The notes below the pieces were generated by a model, which saw only the letters and a program-made list of their open reading frames with translations, did no database searches and was not told where the DNA came from. Position numbers and translations under genes: made by a program. A DNA stretch of 64,000 bases from contig JAAFJR010000002.1 of the NCBI GenBank assembly GCA_013298945.1, forward strand, positions 450,457 to 514,456, given 5' to 3'. The DNA comes from Polaromonas sp. (GTDB lineage Bacteria; Pseudomonadota; Gammaproteobacteria; Burkholderiales; Burkholderiaceae_C). Positions 12,901 to 27,900 of the stretch are shown here, in pieces; the stretch's first letter is position 1; every line of letters starts with the position of its first letter.

Positions 12901-15900
12901 CTTCGGCAACCAACTCAATAAGAAGTACGGCCTGGCGCTCAATCCGACCCAGTTCTTCGAGACCACCACGCTCGGCGCGCTGGCGCGTTACCTGGTGCGG
13001 GCTTATCGGACGCAGATGGCGCAGGCCTTGAATGTGGCCGCGCCGGCCAGTAAGGCCGCTGTGGTGCAGGCAGTGGCGCGCTCGGTCGTGGCGCCGCGGC
13101 GCTTTGCCCACGCTGGGGCGGCGAAAGCCATGCCGGCGAGGTCGGCAACAACGCTGGAACCGGTGGCGGTGATCGGCATGAGCGGGGTATTCCCGCTGGC
13201 GCCGGACCTGGCGGCGCTGTGGGACAACCTGCACGGCGGACGCGACTGCATCACCGAAGTGCCGAAGCACCGCTGGGACTGGGAGCAACTGGCACCTGAG
13301 CTTGGCTTGGAGCCGGGCCAAAAGATCAACAGCCGCGCTGGCGTGATCGACAGCCTGGCCGAATTCGATCCGCTGTTCTTTCGCATTTCGCCGCGCGAGG
13401 CACTGACCATGGACCCGCAGCAACGGCTCCTGATGACCTACGTCTGGAAAGCCGTGGAAGACGCCGGCTATTCGGCGCACAGCCTGGCCGGCAGCAAGAC
13501 TGCCTTGTTCGTGGGCACCGCCGCCAGCGGCTATACGAGCCTGCTGGCGCGCTCGCGCACGCCGATCGAGGGTTACAGCACGGCCGGTACGGTGCCCTCG
13601 ATGGGGCCGAACCGCATGAGCTACTGGATGGACTGGCATGGGCCGAGCGAGCCGATCGACACGGCCTGCTCCAGCGCGCTGGTGGCGATCCACCGCGCGG
13701 TGGCGTTGCTGCAGATGGGGCAGTGCGAGCTGGCCGTGGTCGGCGGCGTGAACACGCTCATCGCGCCGGAAGCGCACATCAGTTTCAACAAGGCCGGCAT
13801 GCTGAGCGACGACGGCCTGTGCAAGACGTTTTCGAAGGATGCCAACGGTTACGTCCGGGGCGAAGGCGCCGGCATGCTGATGTTGAAGCCCCTCTCGGCG
13901 GCTGAACGCGACGGCGACCATATCTACGGTTTGATCCGGGGCAGCGCCGAAAACCACGGCGGCAAGGCCAGTTCGCTGACCGCGCCCAATCCGCGCGCGC
14001 AAGCGGACTTGATCAAGGAAGCATTCGAGCGCAGCGGCGTCGATCCAGCCACGGTCGGTTACATCGAAGCGCACGGCACCGGCACGCCGCTGGGTGACCC
14101 GATCGAAGTGCAGGGGCTCAAGACGGCGTTCTCGGAACTGGCGCAAGGGCCGCTGGCGGCCGCTTATTGCGGCCTTGGCTCGATCAAGACCAACATCGGG
14201 CACCTGGAATTGGCGGCCGGAGTGGCCGGCGTGATCAAGGTGCTGCTGCAAATGCAGCACAAGACGCTGGTGCCGAGTTTGCACAGCGAGCACATCAATC
14301 CCTACGTCCAGCTGGAAGGCAGCCCGTTCTACATCGTGCGCGAGACGCAGGATTGGCCGCAACTGCAGGACGCGCAGGGGCGCGCGCTGCCGCGCCGCGC
14401 CGGCGTATCCTCGTTCGGCTTTGGCGGGGCCAATGCCCACGTGGTGCTGGAGGAATATCTGCCGCAGAACAGGTCCGCGCCGGTGGCGGTAGACCAGGAT
14501 CACCCGGCATTGATCGTGCTGTCGGCCAAGGATGGGGAGCGCTTGCAGGACCAGGTGCGGCAATTGCTCGACGCGGTCCGGCACGGCGGCATCACGGCCG
14601 ACAATCTGCTCGACGCTGCGTACACCCTGCAGGTTGGGCGTGACGCGATGGACGTGCGGCTGGCGCTGGTGACAAGTTCGGTGGACGATCTGGCGGCCAA
14701 GCTGGAAGCGCTGGCGGCCGGCGAAACCGCGCTCGAAGACGTCTACCAGGGCGAAGTGAAGCGTCAGAACGACGAGCTCGCGCTATTCGCCGATGAAGAC
14801 CTGGCCGGGGCGCTCGACGCATGGCTTGCCAAGCGCAAGTACAGCAAGCTGCTGGAGTTGTGGGTCAAGGGTCTGGCCTTCGACTGGCACCGGCTGTACG
14901 GCGAAAACAAACCGCAGCGCATCAGTTTGCCGACTTATCCGTTCGCGAAGGATACTTACTGGGTGTCCGGCGTTGCCGAGGCTTTGCCCCGATTGGCCAG
15001 CGCAATGGCCGCCGCGGTGCTGCATCCGCTGGTGCATCGCAACACCTCCGGTTTGTCGGAGCAGCGTTTCAGCACGCAATTTAGCGGTGACGAGTTTTTC
15101 CTGGTCGACCACGTCGTGCAGGGCAAACGTGTGTTGCCCGGCGTGGCCTACCTGGAAATGGCGCGCGAGGCGCTGGTGCAGGCCGGCGGCGCCGATGCCG
15201 GCGCGCCAGTGCGCTTGAAGGACGTGGTCTGGGCGCGGCCGGTCGTGGTCGATCAGCCGCTAGAGGTCCACGTTGGCCTGTATCCGGAAGAAGACGGCAC
15301 GATCGGATTCGAAATCTACAGTGGCGAAAACGTCGTGCACAGCCAGGGCATGATCGAAGCCGTGGCGCTGGAAGGCGAAGGGCGGCTCGACCTTGATGCG
15401 CTGCGCACGGTTTGCGCGCAAACAATGCTGACCGCTGCCGATTGCTACCACCGCTTTGCCGCGCTGGGCCTGGAATACGGTCCGGCGCAGCAGGCGATAG
15501 AAGCGATTCATGTCGGCGCCGGCCAGGCGCTGGCCCGGCTGCAATTGCCGGCCAAGGTGGCGGCTACTGTGCACGACTACGTGCTGCATCCGAGCCTGCT
15601 CGACGCGGCACTGCAGTCGGTCATTGGTCTGGCCGGCAACGAACTGGCGCTGGCCTTGCCGTTTGCTGTGGAGAGTGTGGAAATCACTAGTCGCTGCAGC
15701 GATCGGATGTGGGCGTTGGTGGCCGCAAGCGGTGAGCCAGGGCTGGTCCGCAAATACGACATCACATTGTGCGACGACAATGGCATCGTTTGCGTCCGCC
15801 TGAAAGGCTTTGCCACGCGCCCGGCCGACGCCGACCAGCTTGCCGGTGCGGAGCGGCTTACGCTGCTGGCCCCCGTCTGGGACGTCGATACACCCGCACT

Positions 15901-18900
15901 GGGCGAACCGGCGTCGGGGCGCGTACTTGTGCTCGGCGGCACGCCGGCGCAGCAAGACATGCTGCGCCGTCATTGCGCGCAGGCGCAGATGGCCGACATT
16001 GCCGACATCGGGGCGGAAGAATTCGAACATCTGGTCTGGATCGCTCCGGACACCGGGTTGATCGGCCCGGCTGATGAACGCATGATCGGCGCCCAGCAAG
16101 GCGGCGTGCTGCACGGCTTCCGGCTGGTCAAGGCCCTGCTCGAAGCAGGTTATGGCCGCAAGGCGCTGGACTGGAGCATCTTCACCACCCAAACCCAGGC
16201 ACTCCGCCCGCACGAGACGGCCCACCCCGCCCACGCGGGCGTGCATGGCCTGATCGGCACACTGGCCAAGGAATACCCCAACTGGAAAATCAGGCTGGCA
16301 GATTTGCCGCAGGACGAAGCCTGGCCCTGGGCCGACCTGTTGCGCCTGGCGCCGGATGCCCAGGGCAACGGCCTGGCCTTGCGCGACGGCCAATGGTACC
16401 GGCAGCAACTGCTGCCGGCGCAAGTGGCCGTTGATCAGGCGGCACCGTACCGCCAGGGCGGCGTATACGTCGTCATCGGCGGCGCCGGCGGCATCGGCGA
16501 AGTTTGGAGCGAACACGTTATTCGCCACCACGCCGCGCAAGTGGTCTGGATCGGGCGGCGGCCGCAGGACGCCGATATCGCGAGCAAGATCGACCGTCTG
16601 GCCCAGTTCGGACCGGCGCCGCTCTACATCGCCGCCGACGCGACCGCCCGCCAGGCACTGGAACAGGCCTATCAACAGATCAAGCAACGCTTCGGCGCCA
16701 TGCACGGCGTAATACACGCGGCCATCGTGCTGCGCGACCAAAGCTTGGCCAACATGGACGAAGCGCGCTTTGCCGCCAGTTTGTCGGCCAAGGTCGACGT
16801 CAGCGTGCGCTTGGCCCAGGTGTTTGCCGGCGAGGCGCTCGACTTCGTCCTGTTCTTCTCCTCGCTGCAAAGCTTCACCAAGTCCGCCGGACAAGGCAAC
16901 TACGCCGCCGGCTGCACCTTCAAGGACGCGTTCGCACAACAGCTCGGCCAGCATTGGCCCTGCCGCGTACGGGTCATGAACTGGGGCTGGTGGGGCAGTG
17001 TGGGCATTGTCGCCACCGACGCCTACCGCGAACGCATGGCGCAACAAGGCCTGGCCTCGATCGAAGCGAACGAAGGCATGGCTGCACTGGAAACACTGCT
17101 GGGAGGCAGCGCTAACCAGCTCGCGCTCCTGAAAACCACACCGCAGGCGGCGCACAAAGCGCTGTTCGCGGAAACGATTCAGGTGTTCAAGCAGGAATAC
17201 CCGTCCATCATCGGCACCATCGACAGTTGCGCAGGCAAGACAATGGCGCTGGCGGGACAAAGCGAAGCCGAAGCCTTCGACAGCGCGCTGCAAGCGATGC
17301 TCGGCCGGCTGCTGTGCGGCCAGCTGCAGCACCTGGGATGGCGCGCCGGCCAGCAAGGCTCGGCCAGCGAGATCGGCGCCGCGCTCGGATTGCAAGACAG
17401 ATACGTCCGCTGGTTGGAACAAACGCTGCGGCTGCTGGCCGAACAAGGCTACCTGCAGGACGGCATGCCGTCCATCGACCTGGCGGCAGCCTGGTCCGAA
17501 TGGGACAGCCGCAAGAGTTCATGGCTGGAAAATCCTGCGGCCCGCGCCCAGGTAACCCTAGTTGAAACCATGCTGCGCGCGCTGCCGGATATTCTCAACG
17601 GCAAAGTACCTGCCACCGACGTCATGTTCCCCGGCTCGTCGATGCGCCTGGTTGAGGGCATCTACAAGCACAACCCGGTCGCCGATTACTTCAACGCCGT
17701 GCTGGCCGACGCCGTGGTCGCGTTCGTCGCGGAGCGGCTGCGGCAAGATCCGCAGGCACAAGTGCGGATCCTCGAAATCGGCGCCGGCACCGGCGGCACC
17801 AGCGCCGTGCTGTTCGAACGGCTGCGGCCTTACGCGGCCAATATCGGCCAATACTGCTACACCGACCTGTCCAAAGCCTTCCTGTTCCACGCCGAAAAGC
17901 AGTTCGGACCGGCAAATCCTTACCTGCGCTATCAACTGCTGGACGTCGGCCGGCCGCTGGCCGAGCAAGACCTGACACCAGGCAGTTACGACCTTGTGGT
18001 GGCCACCAACGTACTGCACGCAACGCGCAACATCCGCCAAAGCGTGCGCAACGCCAAGGCCGCGCTGCGTCCCAACGGCTTGCTGCTGCTTAACGAAATC
18101 AGCCGTAGCCATATCTTCACGCACCTGACCTTCGGCTTGCTCGAAGGCTGGTGGCTGTACGAGGATGCCGCGTTGCGCATCCCCGGCTGCCCCGGGCTGT
18201 CGGCGGCAGGCTGGCGCACGGTGCTCCAGGATGAAGGCTTCTCAACGGTGCTGTACCCGGCCGGCGACAAGGAAACGCTGGGACAGCAGATCATCGCTGC
18301 CGACAGCGATGGCGTGGCGCGCCAGCAAGCCAAAGTGGCTGCGGCGTCGAGCCCGACACCAGCCCCGGCGGCGGCGCCCGTGCCCGTCAAGCTGGCGCCT
18401 TCAGTGGCTCCTGCAGGCGACGACGCGGCTGCGCTGCGCGAGAAGGCCGTTGCCTATTTCAAGGACTTGCTGGCCGAAACGCTCAGGCTGCCTGGCCACA
18501 AGATCAGTGCCGCCGAGCCACTGGAAAAATACGGCATCGACTCGATCCTGGTGGTGCAGTTGACCAGTGTATTGCGCGATGTTTTCGGCAGTGTCAGCAG
18601 CACCTTGTTCTTCGAATACCGGACCATCGACGAATTGGCGGATCACTTCCTCAAAACGCAGCGCGCAGCCCTACTCAAGGTGTTGCACGTAACGCCGGCG
18701 GCGCATGTGCCGCAAGCAGTGGCACCGTCGCCCTCACCGGCAGCGGTTGTCCGCACCACCGCGTTCGCGCGGCGCCCGCGCCCGCAAGAGAAGGCCCCGG
18801 CAGCACGGCTTGCCGGCAAGATGGACGTTGCCGTCATCGGCGTATCTGGCCGTTATGCGCAGGCTCAGGACATCCACCAGTTTTGGGACAACCTGCAACA

Positions 18901-21900
18901 AGGGAAGAACTGCATTACTGAAGTTCCCCGCGAGCGTTGGGACCATGGCCTGTATTTCGACCCGCAGAAGGGTGTAGCGGGCAAGTCCTACAGTAAATGG
19001 GGCGGCTTTATCGACGGCGTGGACCAGTTCGATCCGCTGTTCTTCAACATCGCGCCGCGCGAAGCGGAGTTCATGGACCCGCAGGAGCGGCTGTTCCTGG
19101 CCGAAGCGTACGCCAGCATCGAGGATGCCGGTTACACGCCTGCCCGTCTGAGCCCGAGCGGCAAAGTCGGCGTGTTTGCCGGCGTGATGAACAGCAATTA
19201 CGGCACCGGCACGCGTTACTGGTCGGTCGCCAACCGGGTGTCCTACCTGTTCAATTTCCAGGGGCCGAGCCTGGCGGTCGATACCGCTTGTTCGGCGTCG
19301 TTGACCGCGATCCACCTGGCAGTGGAAAGCCTGCGCTCCGGCGCCTGCGACACGGCAATCGCCGGTGGCGTGAACCTGATCATCGATCCGGTGCAGTTCA
19401 CGGCCTTGTCGGCGATGAATATGCTGTCGGCGGGCGAGCGTTGCCGCTCGTTCGGCGACCAGGCCGACGGTTTCGTCGACGGCGAAGGCGTCGGTGCGGT
19501 GGTGCTCAAGCCGCTGGATCAGGCAATTGCCGATGGTGATGCCATCTACGGCGTGATCAAGGCGTCGGCGATCAATCACGGCGGCAAGACCAATGGCTAC
19601 ACGGTACCCAACCCGCATGCGCAGGCCGCGGCGGTTACCCGTGCCCTGCAGGACGCAGGCATCGATCCGCGCAGCATCAGTTACATCGAAGCGCACGGCA
19701 CCGGCACGGCGCTGGGCGACCCGATCGAAATCGCGGGGCTGAGCAAGGCCTTCGGCGAAAGCACCCAGGAGCGCCAGTTCTGCGCGATCGGTTCGGTCAA
19801 GTCGAACATCGGCCATTGCGAAAGCGCAGCCGGGATCGCTGGCATCACCAAGGTGCTGTTGCAGCTCAAGCACGGCCAGCTGGCGCCGAGCCTGCACACG
19901 GAAGTGCTCAATCCTCATATCGATTTCGCGGTCACGCCATTCGTGGTGCAGCGCGAGCTGGGCGAATGGAAACGGCCGGTGCTGGAGATCGACGGCCGGA
20001 CGGTGGAAATGCCGCGCCGCGCCGGGATTTCATCTTTCGGCGCGGGCGGCTCGAACGCGCATGTGGTGATCGAAGAGTATGTGGCCCCGGCCGCACAACC
20101 ACCGTCGCGTTTGATATCGGCGGACCAGCCTGCATTGGTGTTGCTGTCGGGCAAAAATGCCGAACGCCTGCGCGAGCGCGTGCAGCGTCTGCTTGATGCA
20201 ATCGACCGCAACGGCTGGGGCGATGAAGCGCTGGCCGACCTGGCCTATACGCTGCAGGTGGGGAGGGAAGCGATGGAGGAACGCCTGGCGCTACCGGTCG
20301 CGTCGATGGCCGAACTGAAGGAAACACTGACGGCATGGCTGGCAGGACGGGCAGGCAACGGCGAGCTGTACCACGGGCAGGTTAAGCCCAACAGGGAAGC
20401 GATGGCGGTGTTCTCTGCCGACGAGGAACTGCGGGAAGCCGTGGTCAAGTGGGTCGAACGGAAGAAGTTCGCGAAAGTGCTGGACCTGTGGGTCAAGGGC
20501 TTGGCCTTCGACTGGCGTACCCTGTATGGCAAACAGAAACCGCAGCGGATGAGCCTGCCGACCTATCCGTTTGCTTGCGAGCGCTACTGGTTGAGCCGCA
20601 CTTCAAGTGTCGCTACCGTCTCGTCTGCTGCCGATGCGCCGGTGGCCGCCGCATATGCCGATCAAACAACGGAGCACCTGCTTCTTCTCGTGCCGGTCTG
20701 GCAGATTGATCAGCCCGCCGTCAAGCGGGAGTTGCACATCGGTAGCGATATCCTGATCGTTGGAGGCACGTCGCTGCAGCAGGAGATGCTGCAGCGACAG
20801 TACAGCCAGGCGCAGGTTGCCGACTTTGCGACTGACAGCAGCATTGCAGAGATAGCCGCCGCGCTGGCGGCCCATGACGCGTTCGACCACATGGTCTGGA
20901 TCGCTCCGGACACCGGGTTGATCGGCCCGGCTGATGAACGCATGATCGGCGCCCAGCAAGGCGGCGTGCTGCACGGCTTCCGGCTGGTCAAGGCCCTGCT
21001 CGAAGCAGGTTATGGCCGCAAGGCGCTGGACTGGAGCATCTTCACCACCCAAACCCAGGCACTCCGCCCGCACGAGACGGCCCACCCCGCCCACGCGGGC
21101 GTGCATGGCCTGATCGGCACACTGGCCAAGGAATACCCCAACTGGAAAATCAGGCTGGCAGATTTGCCGCAGGACGAAGCCTGGCCCTGGGCCGACCTGT
21201 TGCGCCTGGCGCCGGATGCCCAGGGCAACGGCCTGGCCTTGCGCGACGGCCAATGGTACCGGCAGCAACTGCTGCCGGCGCAAGTGGCCGTTGATCAGGC
21301 GGCACCGTACCGCCAGGGCGGCGTATACGTCGTCATCGGCGGCGCCGGCGGCATCGGCGAAGTTTGGAGCGAACACGTTATTCGCCACCACGCCGCGCAA
21401 GTGGTCTGGATCGGGCGGCGGCCGCAGGACGCCGATATCGCGAGCAAGATCGACCGTCTGGCCCAGTTCGGACCGGCGCCGCTCTACATCGCCGCCGACG
21501 CGACCGCCCGCCAGGCACTGGAACAGGCCTATCAACAGATCAAGCAACGCTTCGGCGCCATGCACGGCGTAATACACGCGGCCATCGTGCTGCGCGACCA
21601 AAGCTTGGCCAACATGGACGAAGCGCGCTTTGCCGCCAGTTTGTCGGCCAAGGTCGACGTCAGCGTGCGCTTGGCCCAGGTGTTTGCCGGCGAGGCGCTC
21701 GACTTCGTCCTGTTCTTCTCCTCGCTGCAAAGCTTCACCAAGTCCGCCGGACAAGGCAACTACGCCGCCGGCTGCACCTTCAAGGACGCGTTCGCACAAC
21801 AGCTCGGCCAGCATTGGCCCTGCCGCGTACGGGTCATGAACTGGGGCTGGTGGGGCAGTGTGGGCATTGTCGCCACCGACGCCTACCGCGAACGCATGGC

Positions 21901-24900
21901 GCAACAAGGCCTGGCCTCGATCGAAGCGAACGAAGGCATGGCTGCACTGGAAACACTGCTGGGAGGCAGCGCTAACCAGCTCGCGCTCCTGAAAACCACA
22001 CCGCAGGCGGCGCACAAAGCGCTGTTCGCGGAAACGATTCAGGTGTTCAAGCAGGAATACCCGTCCATCATCGGCACCATCGACAGTTGCGCAGGCAAGA
22101 CAATGGCGCTGGCGGGACAAAGCGAAGCCGAAGCCTTCGACAGCGCGCTGCAAGCGATGCTCGGCCGGCTGCTGTGCGGCCAGCTGCAGCACCTGGGATG
22201 GCGCGCCGGCCAGCAAGGCTCGGCCAGCGAGATCGGCGCCGCGCTCGGATTGCAAGACAGATACGTCCGCTGGTTGGAACAAACGCTGCGGCTGCTGGCC
22301 GAACAAGGCTACCTGCAGGACGGCATGCCGTCCATCGACCTGGCGGCAGCCTGGTCCGAATGGGACAGCCGCAAGAGTTCATGGCTGGAAAATCCTGCGG
22401 CCCGCGCCCAGGTAACCCTAGTTGAAACCATGCTGCGCGCGCTGCCGGATATTCTCAACGGCAAAGTACCTGCCACCGACGTCATGTTCCCCGGCTCGTC
22501 GATGCGCCTGGTTGAGGGCATCTACAAGCACAACCCGGTCGCCGATTACTTCAACGCCGTGCTGGCCGACGCCGTGGTCGCGTTCGTCGCGGAGCGGCTG
22601 CGGCAAGATCCGCAGGCACAAGTGCGGATCCTCGAAATCGGCGCCGGCACCGGCGGCACCAGCGCCGTGCTGTTCGAACGGCTGCGGCCTTACGCGGCCA
22701 ATATCGGCCAATACTGCTACACCGACCTGTCCAAAGCCTTCCTGTTCCACGCCGAAAAGCAGTTCGGACCGGCAAATCCTTACCTGCGCTATCAACTGCT
22801 GGACGTCGGCCGGCCGCTGGCCGAGCAAGACCTGACACCAGGCAGTTACGACCTTGTGGTGGCCACCAACGTACTGCACGCAACGCGCAACATCCGCCAA
22901 AGCGTGCGCAACGCCAAGGCCGCGCTGCGTCCCAACGGCTTGCTGCTGCTTAACGAAATCAGCCGTAGCCATATCTTCACGCACCTGACCTTCGGCTTGC
23001 TCGAAGGCTGGTGGCTGTACGAGGATGCCGCGTTGCGCATCCCCGGCTGCCCCGGGCTGTCGGCGGCAGGCTGGCGCACGGTGCTCCAGGATGAAGGCTT
23101 CTCAACGGTGCTGTACCCGGCCGGCGACAAGGAAACGCTGGGACAGCAGATCATCGCTGCCGACAGCGATGGCGTGGCGCGCCAGCCGTTGCAGGCGCAG
23201 CATGCGACCCATCAACCAGAGAGGGGAAGCAACAGACCAGCCGAAGCGCGGCTGGCCTCGCCGGCGCGGACATCGGCAGACGTTGCACTCGACGACTCGA
23301 AGTTGTGCCAGTTGAGTGTTGCGAAGCTCAAGGGGGTTGTCGGTGGAATGTTGCACGTGCCGGAGCCGCAGCTCGATGCTTCGGAATCGCTGGCCACGTA
23401 CGGCATGGACTCGATTTTGGTGAATCAACTGAGCAGCCTGCTTACTGATGCATTTGCCGATGTCAACAACGCGCTGTTCTTCGACTACCAGACGATCGAC
23501 GACTTGGTTGCGCATTTCCTGGCGACGCAGCGCGACGCGCTAGTCGCGTGGGTGAGCGCCGATGCCATGGCGCAGCCGGCGGAGGTCGCTGCTTCGCGGA
23601 TTCCGGTCGAATTGCCCTCGGCCGTCCAGTCACAAGTTGAGCGCGTCTCGATGCCGGCCATGCCAGCGCCGCGTGCTGCACAGAAATTGGAGACTTCGCT
23701 TCACGCCAAAGCCGCCGACATTGCCATTGTCGGCATTGCCTGCCGTTTCCCGGGAGCAGATTCGGTGGATGCGTATTGGCAGATGCTGCTCAGCGGGACC
23801 AAGGCGGACAACCGTGGGCCGGCGCGCCGCTGGCCGGAGAGGGTCGCCGGGGCCGGCGAAACTTCGTCGCAGCCGTGGGGTGCGTTCCTCGACGATGTCG
23901 AAAGTTTCGACCCGGGTTTCTTTGGAATTCCGCCTTTGCACGCCGAAAGCATCGACCCGCAGGAGCGGCTGTTCCTGATGAGTTGCTGGCATGCACTGGA
24001 AGATGCCGGTTACGGCGACGACAAAGTGCTGGCCGAGCGCAGTCGTGCCGGCGAGGATGTTGGAGTGTTCGTCGGCGTCACCTCCGCCACCTACAACCTG
24101 ATCGGTTTTGAGCAGGCACTGGCCGGCAATTCGCAAGTCACCATTTTATCGTTCGCCTCGATCGCCAATCGCGTATCGCACGCACTGGGGCTGACTGGCC
24201 CGAGCCTGTCGGTGGACACCATGTGTTCGTCGTCGCTGGTGGCGTTGCACATGGCTTGCGAGAGTCTGCGGCGCGAGGAATGCGGCATGGCCATTGCCGG
24301 CGGCGTGAACCTCAACCTGCATCCGTCGCGGTTAGACGGGATGGCGCGCGGCAAGTTGATCTGCGAAGACGGCGAAAGCCGCAGCTTCGGCGCCGGGGGC
24401 AAGGGTTTCCTGGCAGGCGAGGGCGTGGCATCAGTGGTGCTGAAGCCGCTGCATGCGGCATTGCGCGATGGCGACACTATTCACGCCGTGATCAAAGGCA
24501 GTGCGGTCGGCCACAGCGGCAGCACGCTGAACTATTTCGCGCCGTCCTCGCGCGGCCAGGGCAGGGTGATCGCCAAGGCGCTGGAGAGCGCCGGCATGGT
24601 TCCCGGCCAGGTGGCCTACGTCGAGATGCAATGTGTCGGCGACGAAGTGACCGACGCCACCGAATTCGAGGCGATCAAGAACGTTTACCAGAGTGGCCGG
24701 CGCCAAGGCCAGCCTTTGCGGCTGGGATCGGTGAAGCCGAACGTGGGGCACGCGGAAGCGGCCGCCGGTATGGTGCAGTTGATCAAGGTGGTTTTGCAGC
24801 TCAAGCATCGGACCTTCGTTTCAACCTTGCTCGACGGCGAGGTCAATCCGCAGCTAAATTTTGCCGGCGCTAACCTCACCATCCAGCGCGACCTTGAGGT

Positions 24901-27900
24901 GCAGCCGGACGCGTTCGACGACTGCGCGCCACTGTGCATGGCGATCAACGCCTTCGGCGCCGGTGGCACGGCGGCGCATGTGATCGTCGAGGCTGGCCCG
25001 GCGCCGGCGCCGGCATTGAACGTGGATGGACCGCAGCTGCTAGTGCTGTCGGCCAGGTCGCGCGCATCACTGCGGCGCTCGGCCGAGGCGTTGGCGCAGC
25101 GGCTGGCAGTAGCGCCGCCAGCGCTGGCCGACGCCGCCTACACGCTGCAGGTCGGCCGACGGCCACTCAATCACCGGTTGGCCCTGGTGGCGCAGTCGGT
25201 CGAGGACGCGTTAACGCAGCTGCATGGCTGGCTGGCCGACGCTGATGCGACGACCGTTTTAGCCACGTCCGCGGAAGGCATGGTGCCGCTCTCCGGCGAG
25301 CTGCCTGCGATCGAGGCCTTGGCTGCTGAGGGCGACCTGTCCGGGCTGGCGCATTGGTGGGTGCGCGGCGCGCCGATTAACTGGCGCAAAACGCTGGCTC
25401 GGCGCGGTGGCCGGCGCGTGTCTCTGCCAGGCTACGGGTTCGACTTGCGGCGCTGCTGGCCTGACATCAGTGGCGCGCCGGTAAGTGCGGCCTTAGCGCC
25501 TGCGGCGCTGCCATTGGTCGCCAAGCCGGCTGCCGCAAGCGCACTATCTGCAAAAGATCCGGTAGTGACAGGCGGCAAGGCCGGCCTGTTGCAATCGATA
25601 GTCACGCCGGTCGACGCCGCCGCCTACCTGGATGAGCAAATCAAGAGCATTGCCGAACACGTGCACCTGGCGACGGTGGGCATCATATATGCGTTGCTGC
25701 AAGAAAAAGGCGTGCTGTTCGATGAGCGGCGCGGCGCCGACGGCCGGTTTGCTCTGTATCCTCAGCCGCCGGGCGGCGATGCGGCCGCCACCGAGCGGCT
25801 CTTGGAACAACTGAGTGCCGGGGAGTCCAATGGCACTGGCGCAGGTGCGGGCCAAGCGACAGGCGGCTTGGTGGCGCGGATGGCCGGGCGGGCGATGAGC
25901 GTTGCTGGGTGGCTGCTGGAACGACTGCCGGGAGGCGGCGACAAGGCGGCCGGGCGGATATTGAAGCTGTTGCCGGGCGCGCGAGGCCTTACCGCGGCCT
26001 ATCTGTTGAAGTTGCTGGCGAAGACGCCATTCATGGTCACCGACGAAGCCGGCATCCGGCTGGCGTTGCCTGCCGCGATCCGCAGCCGCAGGCAGCTTGA
26101 CGAGCTGCGCTTGCAATCGGAGATCAGCCTGCGGGCGCTGCCGGAGTACCAGTCGTATTGCGAGCTACTGGTGGCGATTTTGAGCAGTATCCTGGACGGC
26201 CGGCAGTCCGGCCCCGAGCAGGTTGAGGCGGCCAGTACGCTGCTGGTGGACATGTTCACGGCGCCGTCCAAGCTGGCCTTCCTCAATCGGCTGACGGCCG
26301 ACCTGTGCCTGGCAGGACGTTTCGCCGGCCGCGAGACGATCTCGGTGCTGTCGATCGGCGCCGGCGGCTTCGAGATCCTGTCGGCGATCGCCTCGACCGC
26401 GCCGCGCGAGGCGCGCATCGACTACCAAGTGGTTGCAGGATGGCCGCAGATCGCCAAAGGGATTTCCGAGTTCGGCAGGGAGCGTTTTCCGGGCGTGTCG
26501 TTTGCATCGTTCGTGCCGATGGCGCCGGGCGCGCTCACCGAGCATCTGGGCCAGAACCGGTACGACGTTGTGATCGTGAACTTGCAAGACCCCTGCGCGC
26601 AGGAGGCGACCGGCTTGCTGGACAAGCTTGCCGCCGACCGCCGCGAAACCCTGGTATTTGTGACTCAGACCATTGAAACGCAGGGGCTGCAGCTGATCCT
26701 CGACCTCACCGGGATGTGGCCGCAAGTGGTGACCAAGCCCGTTGTTGCCGATGGAGAGGCACTCGGTGAGACGCTGCTGCGGGCCGGCTGCGGGCGGCAG
26801 GTAATCATCGATCCGGTGTTGACGGTGTACAGCCGTGAAGCGGCGCCAGCCGATGGCAGCGCCGTGCCGGATGATGCGGAGCTGGCGGAAATTCGCCGCT
26901 TCCTGCTGCAGACCTTTGCCGCCGCGTTCGACGACGGCAACGCCGTCGATGCGCAGCGCAACCTGGCCGATGCCGGCTTGTCGTCGATGACTTGGGCGCT
27001 GATCTTTGCCAAGCTACAGCAGCGTTTTGGCAAGATGATCGAGGCGAGTCTGTTCGCCGAACTTGGGGCAGCGCCGAACATCGAATCGCTGGCCCGGCTG
27101 CTGGCGACGAAACTGCATCACGGCAAGGCGCTGCCGGCGGTGCCGCCGATTCCAGATGCGCTGGCTGGCCTGGTGATGGGGCGTCTGGTGGAGGTGGGTC
27201 AGACCGAAGTCGTGTTCGACTATGCGGAACAGCTTACACGGGGCGAGTTCACCAGCTCGCGCGGGCAAGTCTACGAGTATTTTGACTATGGCAGCGGACC
27301 AGCGCTGATCTTCCTGACTGCGCTGGCCTTCGGCAAGTCGGTCTGGGAAGAGCAGATCCGCGAGTTCGGAGGCCACTACCGGCTGATCTTTCCGCATCTG
27401 CCAGGTCACGCTGGCAGCGTCCATACCGGCGTCGGTTTCACGTTCGAGGAAGTGGCCGATGATCTGGTCGGACTGATGGATGCGCTCGACGTCGCTGAGG
27501 CGAATCTGGTCGGCTGGTGCCTCGCCGGCAATATCGCGCAACTGCTGGCGCTGCGGCACCCGCAGCGACTCACCTCGCTGGTGCTGGTATGCACCACGCC
27601 GACCGACGCCCGCATGCGCGGTATCACCCAAAAGGACCTAGAGGATTACTCGGTGTCGCCGCTGCTGACCTATCAGCTGGAGTTCAACAACATCTACCAC
27701 GAAGAGTTCCTGGCGCCGGAAGTGGTTCGCAGCCTGGCAATCATCAGGCAGACGCACATGTCGGTCGAACCGCAGGCGCTGTTGAGTTTCATCGGCAGCC
27801 TGTTCCAGTTCGATACCCGCGAACGCCTTCAGGAAATCCGGGTGCCGACGCTGGTCGTCGCCGGCAGCCAAGACATTGCCTTCCCGATCGAACAGGTTGC

